A DNA stretch of 64,000 bases from Physcomitrium patens. Taxonomy: Eukaryota > Streptophyta > Bryopsida > Funariales > Funariaceae. Location of the stretch: contig NC_037264.1 of NCBI RefSeq assembly GCF_000002425.4, positions 7,146,475-7,210,474 on the forward strand, given 5' to 3'. Below the pieces are notes generated by a model. It was not told where the DNA came from and ran no database searches. It worked only from the letters and a program-made list of their open reading frames with translations. The position numbers were made by a program, and so were the translations under genes. Of the stretch, positions 24,239 through 35,817 are shown in pieces (positions within the stretch are counted from its first letter, which is position 1; each line of letters starts with the position of its first letter).

Positions 24239-25484
24239 CAAAAAAATTTGTCAGTTTGGTAGTAGATCTATAGTTAGAAATTTTTGGATTTATGATTATA
24301 GTTGTTTTTATTGAGTGTTATAAATTTGAGCATGACCAAAAAATTAGATTGAAGATTATTGAAGTTCAAGTGGATTGGAATCTCAAAAATGAGATTTTGA
24401 AGGTCAATGAGAGTTTCTAAGATCTTTAGCAATTTGCTAGTTGAATTGAAGTGAAATTTGTGTAGATAGTAGACTTAATTTCTAACATATATGTAAATTT
24501 TGAGAGGTATTTAATGGTAGGATTAAGAGATTTGGACTTGGAAAGATTAACATCAAGGTTGAAAAAAGAAGCCGGCCAATACTTGAATAGATTTTAGGAT
24601 TTATTATTAATTTGGTATGTGAAATCTTCTTCAAAACAATTGTGCCTACTATTAATTTAGTTGTTAGAAGGTGTGCAAAGTTTAAATTAAAATCAATAGT
24701 TCAATAGTTTATTATTAAATTTTTAATCTACTATAGAATTATTAAGATTTTTTTTTAAGATTTAGGATTTAATTCAAGATTGATTAGGATTGATTTAGGA
24801 TCTAAAATTTGATTAAGATTTAAAACTTTATTTAGATTTTATTAGGATTTAATTAAAAAATAATTAATATTTGATTAAGAATTGATTAAAGTTTGTCTAA
24901 GGTTTGTTTAAGATTTCATTAGGATTTATTAAGATTGGTCTAGGATTTAAGGTTTCATTAGGATTCCATTAGGATTTGATCTAGGATTTGGTTAAGGTCT
25001 ATTAAGATTTTAATTAGGATTTTGATTAGGATTTTTTTAAAGATTTATTTAAGATTCATTTGGATTTCAATTATGATTAAATTAAAATTTGGTTAGAAGT
25101 TATTTAATATTTGGTTAGGAATTATTTAGGATTTATTTATTATTAATTTTTATTATTTCTTTAGAATTTTTTATTTTTTTAAGTTTTTATTTTTAGTATT
25201 TCTTCAAGATTATTATTATTTTTTTAAAGGTTTATTTTTATTTTTATATTTCTTTAATTTTTTTTTTTTTTTTTTTTAGGTTAATTTAAGACTTTTTTCC
25301 ATTTCTTTTGTAACTTCTTTTAAATTTATTTTGAATTGGTTAAAATTTGATTAGGATTATTGAGGTTTACTTAAAGTTTATTAAAGATTCTATTAGAATT
25401 GGTAATATTGTTGTTGTATTTTTACTTATCTTACACAACTAAATGTCCAATGTATTTTCAAGCAAGGATACACTTAATACAACA
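23687..25484 (+). repeat. 5' LTR of the second family, about 1.8 kb
   Basis: The LTR starts TGTTGTGTGG and ends about ATACAACA just before a possible primer-binding site. Its 3' half (24720-25130) is a degenerate array of words such as GATTTAGGATTTGATTAAG. The same layout recurs at 30593-32307, which fixes the extent to within some tens of bases. Confidence 0.7.
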
Positions 25485-25587
25485 TAAGTGGTGAACTTGA
25501 TGTGAAATCTTGAAGTAGGAGGTATTAGAGTTTAATTATTTTTATTTTTATTTAATAGAGAACAAGAGCAAGAGTTTTGAAGGAGCT

Positions 25588-26620
25588 ATGGGAGGAGCAT
25601 TAAGTAAAGCTTTCAATAAAGTTTTTATTAAAGAACAAGATATTTATATGGATCCAACCATTGTAAGTATGTTTCAAGCTTTTATATTGTCTATATAATA
25701 ATAGCAAAGTAATGATTATAAAGAAGCTTTGAAAATCAAAGCATTGCAAGAATTGATTAATAAAATTGACTAATTTAATGGAAAAAAAATCTCAAAGTAT
25801 CTAAGATGTTATATGCAAAAAATGGAATTAAATCAAGTTTTTGAAAAGAAGATGATTGAGTTATTTGAACTTGCTACGATGTTGGAGACATGAAAACATG
25901 TTATATTAATTATGAAGCAAATATAGGAGTTCATGAAAGATGTTTTCACATGCATTAAAAGAGAAATATTTCTTAAAATATACTAATTTTATTACTAAGA
26001 AATTATTTTTAAAATGGATTGAATAGCCTAATAAGAATTTATAAGAAAAAAAACTATTAAGGGAATTTGAAAGGTAACATTTTCAATTATCAAAGGTAGA
26101 AAAGTTAACATTTGAGTCAAACAAGGTTGAATTATTTCTTGAAGTAATAAATAGAGAATTAAAAAAATATATAATTGCTTCTTAAAAGAAAAAAAGAAAA
26201 TGAAGGATTGACAATAAAGTGGAAAAATATTGAAGATGTTGTAGGTTTGCTTGCAAAACAAGAAAGAAAGAAAGAAGGATAGGACTAATTTTTTAAGAAT
26301 AGTATAAGTACCTAAAACTCAAGTACATACAACATGACCAACAATACCTATTATTCAATTTCCAATATTTATGTGAAAGAAAGAAGATGTAAAAGTTAAA
26401 GAGATTATAATGGTATGCAAGATCTTTAAATCAAATTGATAAGACTTAAAAAAAAGACTTCTACAAATAATTTGAAGGCTATTTTAAAATAAAACCATAT
26501 ACAAAGATGCATTTGATGTAACAATGTTTCTCATACTAGGAAAGATTAAAATGAATCTAATGATATGATGCAACAAAAAATTATTTTTTGAAAAGATAAA
26601 AAGGTAGCATTAAAGAATAT
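25588..26620 (+). pseudogene. Gag-like region of the second LTR family
   Basis: Starts at ATG 25588 (MGGALSKAFNKVFIKEQDIY). A separate frame then carries ISKYLRCYMQKMELNQVFEK, MIELFELATM and later a Lys/Glu-rich helix region. Numerous stops. The pattern matches Gag-like proteins of plant LTR elements by general character; no exact family name is claimed. Confidence 0.55.
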
Positions 26621-27035
26621 AGGAAACTTCTTTTAAATCAATTTTATCGAGGAAGATATGAGAGCATTGATTCAAAATTATTAATTAATACATGGAGTAG
26701 CAATATAAAAAAGTACAAACTATGGTGTTAAGGTAAATGATGACAATGATGAAAATATAAAAACAAGTGGATTTCGGACTTTTTTCATTTCTATAATGTA
26801 AAAAGCAAAAATACCTTGGAAAGTTTTATTAAGAATTGCTACAATAATACATAGTAGAATAAGCTAGAAAGATCTTATAGAGGCTCTTTCAGTTCATGCA
26901 TGTATGTCTAAGAGCCAACATGAAGCTTTAAGAGAAGAAAAGAGATGAAGAAATTTTAATGATACAATAGAAGGAATTTCTTCCAAGAGGCAAACTTCAG
27001 GAGACAAGGCTTATAAGGTAGCTTCACAAGAATTA

Positions 27036-27278
27036 TTGACAAAAGAAATTTTAATAATATTAAAAAATAAAGAAAAAGAGATAAAAGATAAAGATAAATC
27101 AATAGCTTATAAATCATTTTCAGATATTGAAGTAGCAACAAATTTAAAGGGGATATTAGAAGAATGTATACTAAAAGCTAAAGTGGAATTCACATTGAAA
27201 GAGATTTTAGAAATTTCAAAGAAAGAGTTTCATGATGTTATTATTGACAACATAATTCATTCTAGTGAATCATTCTAG
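27036..27278 (+). pseudogene. Conserved block of the second family's polyprotein
   Basis: An 80-codon open frame includes SIAYKSFSDIEVATNLKGIL, ILKAKVEFTLKEILEI and SKKEFHDVIIDNII. It is highly charged and helical and lies between the Gag and protease remnants. Its reading frame is the longest surviving piece of the element. It is the tail of a longer disrupted frame, not an independent gene. Confidence 0.55.
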
Positions 27279-27439
27279 TGATGCAAGGATATAGACGAAT
27301 GATAAAGAGATTGATAATTGTTACAAACAATCACCAAGTGAAAGAAATGGTTATTATCAATGAGTATATTTTGAAGATTATAGTGACAAGGAAATAAAAA
27401 CTTCAAGCCATTATACTTGAAAGCATTGAGCAAGGGCAA

Positions 27440-28250
27440 CTACAAAAGTATTGGTGAAGGTGGGAGATATAAAAGAACCAATTGTTGTTTTAGTTGATTA
27501 TGATTTTAAGATAAATTTTATGTCTAGGAAGCTTTATAAGAAGTCGAGGTGGCCAACTAATATAAAGTATAGATAGGCAATACAAGTAGCTAATAATACA
27601 TAAGGTGAATTATATGAAACTTGTTTAAATATAAAAATCAAAATTATAGATATTGCAACAAAGAAATATATCTTTGTTGAAGATAAAACATCTTATCTAA
27701 TGATTTTAGAAAAACCATATATTATGGCAACAGGAATGGAAACAAAAATATTTAATGATGGTTCAACCTATATAAAAATACATAAGAATTATAAAAAAAA
27801 GAAATATAATTTTTAATTGTACCTCCTAATCATGAATAAAATCGAAATAGGTTGAAGAAGAAGTTGTTGCCAAGAATTGTTGAAGAATTTAAGAATTTTG
27901 TAGAAATACCACTATAAAGCGGGATAATAGAGGTACAAAAGGGGAAGTATTCTTATAAGATATATGTGCCATTGATACAAGTTTTATTGGCATATTTGAA
28001 AAAAAAAATATTATATACAAAAAAGTTGAAGATTTAAAATATATATATATATATATGATATTGAAAAAGAATTATGTAAGTTGAGAACATCAAAAGATGA
28101 TGAAAGGATTTTAGGTATTTATAAAGAAAATAGATTAGAAGATTCTTTGGAGTTAATTGTATCTATTGAATTAAGAGATGATGATAAAATTGTAGAAATT
28201 TATTCAAAAGAAGTTTATTCAATACTTGAGTCTTTTCAAATATGAAAAAT
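27440..28250 (+). pseudogene. Retropepsin-like region of the second family
   Basis: The frame reads TKVLVKVGDIKEPIVVLVDY followed by DFKINFMSRKLY, the shape of a retropepsin active-site strand and loop with Asp retained but the following T/S-G not preserved. Further on come IFVEDKTSYLMILEKPYIMA (flap side) and, after 28060, ELCKLRTSKDDERILGIYKE and VYSILESFQI. Stops and an AT expansion (28039-28056) interrupt it. Confidence 0.6.
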
Positions 28251-28570
28251 TATTGTAGAGACAAAATATAAAATAGTAGAAAAAAAGATAAAATCTATCG
28301 CTAAACCTTTACTAAAAGGTTCTATAAAATAAGATTAAAAATATCAATTACAAAAAAGTAAGTGAAGATATTCAAACAAAGATAGATAGAAATAAATTTA
28401 GAAGACCTTGTAGAAGACACAAATCTTTCAAGACAAAAAGATGATTTTGATTTGGATAGGAAAAATAATGAAGAAGAATTGGATGAAGATGAGAAAAATA
28501 TAATATAAATCAAACAAGATTTGAATTATTTAGTGCATACAAAAGGATGCATAGATTTAATTGATGTGGA

Positions 28571-29140
28571 TGTCATATAGTAACAAAACTATTTGGTGAA
28601 AAATAAAAAAAATTATTTTATTATAGAAAAACCTAATAAAAAGAAGTAATAAGAAAAAAATGATAAATTATAAAAAAATAGTAAAAAGTTTAGTCTTAAT
28701 GCTATCTTTTGTAGAAAGGACTTCTATTTATTTTGTAGATGCATAAATGAGCCAAATAAAAATAAATAAGATAAGAAATAAATATAGACATGTTTAAAAG
28801 AGAGTTACACATAAATTAAAGCAAAACTTACGTCACATTACCAAAAATTGATACTCAAAGAAAATTGGTTGTCAACTTGGATCAAAATGAGATTCTAAGT
28901 CACAAAACCACAAATCTACAATAACTTTGGGATTCTTTTGTAAATCAAAGAGTAGAATTAGAAAAAAGACTTTATAAGGTTTCTTTGAATATTAGTTTTG
29001 GAAAATTTGAGTTTTTAATGACTTTATAAGAACTTTGTAAATTCAAGGTTATTTTTGGTGAATTTAGTTTTATAAAATAAAAAAAGAATTTATATTTGAA
29101 AAAAAATTGTAAGTTTGGTAGTAGATCTATAGGTGAACCA
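28571..29140 (+). repeat. Truncated 3' LTR of the second family
   Basis: Starts TGTCATATAG and aligns with the first 600 bases of 23687-25484, ending at GGTAGTAGATCTATAG. The GATTTAG-rich 3' half is absent. Confidence 0.7.
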
Positions 29141-30592
29141 GGTTTTTTGCATGAACATGAAAACTTATTGAAGTGAATATGGCACATAATAATATTATAG
29201 AAGTTAGATTCATAGGTGCAATTATGGGCTTTTTATTCACCTGTAATCTTCTTTCTTATAGATGCTAGTGAAAAAAAAATATAATAGCTTTCATTATTAT
29301 TCTTTAAATCATTCCATATTCACAATCACCCTCACTCAATCATTAATTTTTAATTATAAATTTTACTCATGGAAAAGAGTTTCATATTATTTGAAATGGA
29401 CTTTTGTATTACCAATTCTTAAATAAAGAGAGTTGTGAATTGCTTCTCTATTACTTGTGGCACATAATATATAATAAACATAAAAAAAAATCAGTAAAAA
29501 GAGAGAAAAGGATTTTATGCCACTTATCACACTCATTCAATCAAATTACAATAGAATCTCTTTATAGCACTCTAACATGCTCCATTTAATGGCACTTGCA
29601 ATCAATTCTACAGAAATGATATAATCAATTGCATTGATACATTAACTAATTTCTTGTTTAATTATGTATTATTTTTTTTATTTCTCTAAAAGTGAATATT
29701 TTTACAAATCACATAAACACTTAAAACCTCATTGTAGTACCACAACATGCAGCTCATGGACAAACAAACTCCATTGAATAGACTTGTAAAGATCATAAAA
29801 GAATGGAATTTGATTTTGTAGTAGAAACTTCACCAATCAAAGGAATGAAAAGGAGCAAATCAATAATAGAGAAGTAATGTTGAATATTATAGAAGGTCAA
29901 TGAAATTATATATACATCTAAAAATCAAGATCACAAAGTGAAAGTTTAATATAATATTGATCATTAAAATGATAACTATGCACATGACATATCAAATACA
30001 AGCACATGATCAAAAAGGTCAAGTATCCATATCTGAAAAAATCTAATTAAAATTCCTTGCAAATAATATTTATAGATAAGTTTTTAAAATTCAATGAAAA
30101 TCAAAACTCAATGTGGCTTCAAATCAAATCTAATCAAAATTGATGCAATGAATCAAAACTTGATGAAAATCAAAACTCAATGCAGCTTCAAATGCAACTA
30201 GAACCAAAAAATACATAAAAAATCCAATCAAAATTGACTCACTTACATCAAAATTATGTATATTGTCTTGTTTTTGTTTGATGCTAACATTAGCAATATA
30301 GAATGCCTTCTAAAATGCCTTGATCAACTATAAAATTTCATGTAGAATACCTTAATTATCTATAAAATATCCTATGGAATACCTTATGAATTTTAGAAAA
30401 GGTAAAAAAATTTGATGAAAAAAAAAATCCATCCATAAAACCATTGAGAATCACTACTTGAATCTTATAGAACTCCCTTAATCAATTGTAAAATGCAAGG
30501 ATGAATTGAAAAATTGGTTGTGAATTCTACAAAATATGAATCTTTTTGATGAAAACAAAGGTCCATCTAACTAGTTGAACTTATGCTATTAT
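29141..30592. other. AT-rich intergenic DNA
   Basis: No gene recognised. Two imperfect copies of a short segment (AAATCAAAACTCAATG followed by GCTTCAAAT) lie near 30096 and 30166. Confidence 0.6.
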
Positions 30593-32307
30593 TGTGTACT
30601 AACACAACTATCAAGTGAAAGAAAAAAGAAATTATTTTATTATAGAAGAATCTAATTAAAAAGTTATAATAAAAAAACATAGATAAAAGATAGGTAGATA
30701 GTAAAATCTTGCATTGCTAGAACTACCTTTTATGATAGTGGATTCTATTTACTTTGTATAGCCATAAATAAGGCAAAACAAGGTAGATTAGAAAAATAAA
30801 GAATATAAGCATATCTAAGAAGGATTTAAGAATTTATTTTAATAAAAATTACCTCAAGAAAATAAGAATTGATATCTAAAGAGGATCAATTACCAACTAA
30901 GGTCAAAATCAGACCTTAAGGTACAAAATTAAGAACCTACATTTTTTCTAAGGTTCTTTTATAAATCAAAGAGTAGATTTTAAAAGAAGACTTAAGAAGA
31001 GATTTTTAAGAGTTTACTTCAGGTCATTTGGATCAATATTGAGGTTTTGAAGGATTTTCAATATTATTGATGTACATAATAGGTTTAGATTTCAAAAAAT
31101 AAAAATATGTTTACAAATTTGAAGATTTTTTGAATTTTGTAGCTTATTTATGGATGAAATTTTGAATTTTATTTTTTGTGCTTGTTTTAAATGTGTGAAA
31201 ACTTTGAAGAAAATCAAGGACTTAGATTGAAGCATATGAGGATTTTTGTGGATTATAGCATCAAAAATTTGATATTTAGGATCAATGAGTGATTCTAAAA
31301 TCTAAAATTATTTACTAATTAGATTGAAACAAAATTAGTGAGAGCAATTAAGACTTGAATATCTACATATAGTCCAATTTTTGTAGCAATTTAACAATTT
31401 GGCAATAAAAAATTGGTATTGAAAGATCAACCTTCAAGACAAAGAAGGAGAGTGGCCAATGATTGAGAGGTTTTGGGAGCTTTTCTTGTAATTGTTAAGT
31501 CTGATTCTTTTCAATTTTTGTGTACTTATTAATTACTTTTTAGTTGAATTCTAAGTGAAATTTTAGTCAAGATCTATGATTCAATTAATATTTATTGAGG
31601 TTTCAAATAGCTATAATAATTGATTGAAATTTATTTAAAATTTCTTAGAATTGTTTAGGATTTGGTCTAGGATTAGGATTTAGGATTTGATTAAGATTTA
31701 GTCTAAGGTTAAGATTTAGGATTTGATTAGGATTTGGTTAATATTTGATTGAAATTTAGAATTTCATTAGGATTTGATCTAAGATTAAGATTTAGGATTT
31801 GATTAAGAATTATTTAGGATTTCAATAGGATTTAGGAGTTCATTAGGATTTGGTTTAGGATTAAGGTTTAGGATTTTGTCTAGGAATAAGGTTTAGGATT
31901 TATTTAGGATTTGATTAAGATTTGTTTAGAATTTGATTAAATTTTGATTAGGATTTAGAATTTTATTAAGATTTAATTGAAATTGGTTTATGATTTTATT
32001 AAGATTTATTAAAAATTTTAATAGAATTTTATTAGAATTTAATTAATATTTCTATTTTTGATATTTTTTTAAGAATTTTTTTAATTATATATATTTTATT
32101 AAAATTAACTAATAATTTTTTATGTTTCTTTTATAATTTCTTGAAACTTCTTTTGGATTTAATTAAAGATTGATTAATATTTTATAATTTAATTGAAGTT
32201 TCTTTAAGATTCTATTAGAATTTTTAAGGTCATCTTATTACAAGTTCTATTTTTTCTTCCATAGCCAAGTGTCCAATACATTTTAAACAGACTTCATATA
32301 ATATGAC
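30593..32307 (+). repeat. Isolated LTR of the second family
   Basis: The sequence aligns in order with 23687-25484: an opening TGTGTACTAAC, GAAGAATCTAATTAAAAAG, a segment around GGATCAATTACCAACTAAGG, and a GATTTAGGATTTG-type array (31640-32000). It ends near CCAAGTGTCCAATACATTTT and ATATGACA. No internal domain follows or precedes it, so it is a solo LTR. No clear target duplication was identified. Confidence 0.7.
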
Positions 32308-32364
32308 ACCATTGTCATGAAATCTTAAGAATTTCAAATCAAGATTAAGCCCCAATTTTCAGTA

Positions 32365-32559
32365 TTAACCCTTATTACATTCTGAGTACCACTTCACTAG
32401 GACAGTGGGCTTCTCTCCAAAGAATTGCATAAACTTGAGCAAATCTGATTGTCTAGAGCCCTTGTAGATGCTAACCTTGCCAAAGGCAAAGAATATATTA
32501 TCTATCTCAGAAAAGTATTTTTGTATTGTATTTTCTAGCATAATATTAGTGAACCTCAA
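32365..32559 (-). other. Short open frame, unrecognised, less AT-rich than its surroundings
   Basis: The minus strand encodes 64 residues including YFSEIDNIFFAFGKVSIY and RQSDLLKFMQFFGEKPTVLV. Composition and amino-acid texture look protein-like compared with surrounding AT-rich DNA. It begins about 60 bases beyond the solo LTR end. It could be a remnant of a retroelement polyprotein or a host exon; I cannot assign it. Confidence 0.3.
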
Positions 32560-34789
32560 TGACTAGTTTAATTGGAGGAAAGCATGATTTGAGAGCATTA
32601 TTTCCATTGTAGAACATTACCCCTATTTGAAAATGTGGAATAAGTACTAAAAGGAGACTTTGATGAAAGGAAGAATACAACATTTAGAAATGCAAAGAAT
32701 TTAATCAATAATAGTTTTCATTCATCATACTTAAAGTTCCACTCATTCTTAATAAATCTGCATTATGTAATATCACATACCTTAGAATAGACATCAAATC
32801 TAAAATATTACATCCAAAAATAAATAAATAAAATTATTTTAATAAAAATTAAACAATGTCAAACATATCAAGATGCACGCATCTTCTTCACAAATATTTG
32901 TTTTTAGGTAGGTATTTGCACTATTCTTTTACTATATTATCCAAAGTTTAACAAACCAACTTCAATATAAGACGTGGAGGATGTAGATACTATAAAATTA
33001 TCTTACCAACCATAGCTACAAGAGTTGATGGTCATTGGCGAGCTTTAGCTTGCAAATGCCTTTTGTTGAAGCTTAAGGAGTACAACACGTTCCTTCTTCT
33101 ATTAAAATATACTAGTGACGTAATATTGAGTAGACTTACATCTTTCTCTTCAAACTATAGGTCCATACATATTATTTGCTTTTCATCAACTTGCTACATG
33201 TTATCCAAGAGACATACTTATAGTCACCCTTACAAATTAAGCTCAACATAGAAATCTTAATGTGCATATCATTTTGTCCAATCAATAAATTATGATTAAA
33301 ATAATTAATACTTGAGAATGTCAACCTCAAAAGTTGGGCCTTAATGGTGAAAATAGTGCGTAGACTGTTGCTCTAATACCTCTAGATCATGATCTACTTT
33401 TTGAATATTGTATTCTAAAAGAATAATTAAAATTTTGAAAAAACAATCTATGCTTTTGAATAAAAAGAATAAAGAAGATGATGATTATCATACTATATGT
33501 GTCTTCCTTAAAGCATGGATATATGAAAAAATCTACTCAAGGCAAAGATAATTTCTTGGATTTGTGAATAAAAGCCTTAATATAGAATTGATGCTTCAAG
33601 CAATAGAATTGAGAGCTACCTTCAGCACTCAAAAAGCTGGAAATTAGTTTATTTACAAAGGTTGGATCAGTATCCTTAAATTTCATCTCTCTAATATTAC
33701 AAATTAGACAAAAAAGATTTGGAGCAAGGTCTTTTTCTACAGTGTTTGCATCTCAAACTTATTGCTTGGTAAGAATTAATATTTGTTGCTTCACTATGTA
33801 TTGATTAATAATTATTACTCTTGATGAAGTCAATATAAATATGTAAGAATACAACACTCTATTTAACTTTGAAACTTCTTGAGTTGCAAATTAAAATGCA
33901 ATGTGATTTGTCAGCTTTGATATACATTCTAAAACATCAAAAGAAAAGAAAAGAAAAATACAAAACCACTTCATACCTTCTCCTCATTTTACTTGTAAAA
34001 AATGAAATAATAAATCAAATGCAAATCTAAGTACCACATTGCAACACCCCTAAAGTTAAACCTCCAATATTCCCAATAATCAAAATTATAATAAAAGTAA
34101 AGAATACAAACCTCATGTTGTAAACATAAGTAATTCTAGGATATAAAATAAAAAAAGAAGAAAAAAGATGAGATGCATGTCAAGCAATATTGTACCTAAA
34201 ATTATAATGATGTAACTTCTAAATCAAATCTATTTCATAAAATCCAATACAAACTTAATAAAATAGAATAAACTATATTTTTACATAATAAAATAATTAT
34301 ATTCACAAAATGCAATAAATTACATTCACAAAATATAATTTGGCATCTTTTGCTACAATCTATTATTTAGAGATACGCAAGATACAACATTTGAATAAGG
34401 CAATTACATACTGTGAAATGATACAACTTAATTAAAAAATAAAACATGTCTAAAAATTGCCACATTTACATAAATTCTATATGAGATTCTATTACATTGG
34501 TATAATAAATTTTTGATTGAAAAGTGAAATGTCAATGTCCAAATTTTGCATCTTGTAATAGAAATTGAAAATAAAATGAAGTACCTCAATCAATTTAACA
34601 TCTAAAAAGTCTCCTTCATTTATAAACTGAACTCCACAAAACATGAACCTTTTTGATGAAAATGAAGGCCTATCCATGTGGTGAATGAAAGCCACCACTT
34701 GTCTCCTTAAGCAATCTTAATATATAAATATTATTTCATATGCAATAAATAAGGAAAAACTATCATACATAATCTTGCCTGCCAAGGAG
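32560..34789. other. AT-rich intergenic DNA
   Basis: No gene recognised. An open frame at 34492-34698 (-) shows no family features. A segment near 34630 (CATGAACCTTTTTGATGAAA) resembles one near 30537, suggesting a dispersed short repeat. Confidence 0.6.
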
Positions 34790-34889
34790 AACTAGGCGGG
34801 CCCTCTTCTGCACTTTTTGGCATAGTGCTCACTGTTCAATGGAAGTTGTTTTCTGTGGTTTTCTAAAAGACAACGGCTTTCTCACATGT
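34790..34889 (+). repeat. Left arm of 100-bp inverted repeat
   Basis: Starts AACTAGGCGGGCC and ends TCTCACATGT. Pairs with 35718-35817; about 95 of 100 positions match. Confidence 0.9.
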
Positions 34890-34986
34890 TGTAGGAGACC
34901 TGAGAAAGTAGAGTTTTTATCACCGCCCGAGTTCTTCCTCATTTTGCCAAGAACTATAGTCTAATAGATTGAAATCATTACTGCAG

Positions 34987-35443
34987 GATGGTTTGAAAAT
35001 GGAAAAATCACTTGGTAACACAATCGAGCCCAGGGACCTGGTATCAAAATTTGGTCTCGATGCTGTTCGCTATTATTTTCTGAAGGAGATTGATTTTGGA
35101 AAAGACGGAGACTTTTTTGAGAAGCGATTCATTGAAATTGTCAATGCCAATCTGGCCAATATTATTGGTAATTCAACAATGATTGATCTGGTTGTCTAAT
35201 GGAGGATTTGGATTAATGAGATACTTTGTTTGTTTGTTTATTTTTGTTTTTGTTTTTTTACTCCACGAATCTCACAGGTATAAATTTTTTAGTTAGCAAT
35301 TCTGAATCGTTACAAAGTATATTAGTTTTACTCATGTATACCTGACAAAGCTGGGCATTGCAGGCAATCTGCTAAATTGTGCACTTGGATTACTATAAAA
35401 AAATTGTCAAGCCACTATTCCTGTTGACTCGAGCTCCATTGCA
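34987..35443 (+). pseudogene. Methionyl-tRNA synthetase gene fragment (organelle type)
   Basis: Exon A (34987-35167) follows an acceptor CTGCAG and encodes DGLKMEKSLGNTIEPRDLVS, then KFGLDAVRYYFLKEIDFGKD and, at its end, VNANLANIIG. KMEKS (34996-35010) is the class I KMSKS loop that binds ATP. The donor GTAATT at 35168 is followed by an acceptor TTGCAG at 35363. Exon B reads NLLNCALGLL, then TAA (35396-35398) where Lys is expected, then KNCQATIPVDSSSIA to 35443. The two exons join in phase. Only the segment around KMSKS and the start of the anticodon-binding domain is present, with no Rossmann HIGH part, so it is a non-functional captured fragment that still carries its intron. Confidence 0.88.
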
Positions 35444-35687
35444 AAAAAAATCATATATTAATCTTTGTAGCTGAATCTGTAAGAACCAGTAAATCATGCA
35501 CATAGTAACCAATCAAGTCTAGCTCGGTGGAAGATGTCGGGGGTGAGAACTTCGTGACAAAGCCGAAGCCTTCTATATTCACAACTTGGGGACCCATCTG
35601 GATGCTCGCACTTCAAAAATGATCTTCAACAATCAACTCCTCTCTTGGTTCCATGGGCGATGGAGGCTACGAGATTAATCTGAGCTG

Positions 35688-35715
35688 CATCAAGTCGAGC
35701 AGCATCGACTTGATG
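35688..35715. repeat. Perfect 11-bp hairpin next to the right arm
   Basis: CATCAAGTCGA and TCGACTTGATG are separated by six bases (GCAGCA). It lies two bases inside the right arm of the inverted repeat. Confidence 0.85.
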
Positions 35716-35717
35716 TT

Positions 35718-35817
35718 ACATGTGAGAAGGCCGTTGTCTTTTAGAAAACCATAGAAAACAACTTCCATTGAACAGTGCGCACTGTGCCAAAAAGTGCAGA
35801 AGAAGGCCCGCCTAGTT
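35718..35817 (-). repeat. Right arm of 100-bp inverted repeat
   Basis: Reverse complement of 34790-34889 with five visible mismatches and no gaps. Confidence 0.9.

Larger units (their letters stand above)
23687..29140 (+). mobile_element. Second LTR retrotransposon family, Gag/protease only
   Basis: Related direct repeats at 23687 and 28571 share a long stretch (RAACCTAATAAAAAGA, GACTTCTATTTATTTTGTAGA, TTTAATGACTTTATAAGA). Between them, on the + strand, are a Gag-like region (KYLRCYMQKMELNQVFEKKM, about 25795-25850), a conserved Gag-type block open at 27036-27278, a retropepsin-like block (about 27445-27790) and a piece ending near VYSILESFQI (28230). No reverse transcriptase, RNase H or integrase was seen. 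The element is therefore either internally deleted or non-autonomous. The 3' LTR is cut at about 29140. The gene order and a TGG-starting candidate primer site (TGGTGAACTTGATG, 25489 on) support the orientation. Decayed throughout. Confidence 0.75.
34790..35817. mobile_element. Inverted-repeat element carrying a methionyl-tRNA synthetase fragment
   Basis: Arms at 34790-34889 and 35718-35817 are inverted copies of each other over 100 bases without gaps; I count five mismatches. Weak similarity continues about 10 bases outward. The 828-bp interior has two exons and one intron of a methionyl-tRNA synthetase gene, then about 250 bp of unrecognised GC-balanced sequence. This is the structure of a Pack-type DNA transposon that captured host sequence. 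Transposase is absent, and a flanking target duplication was not identified, so the superfamily is open. A local inverted duplication is the alternative. Confidence 0.6.

Noticed and set aside
24720-25130. Interstitial telomeric repeats (TTTAGGG)
   Set aside because: The words are GATTTAGGATTTG-like and degenerate; no run of perfect TTTAGGG units exists, and the array is part of an LTR present in several copies.
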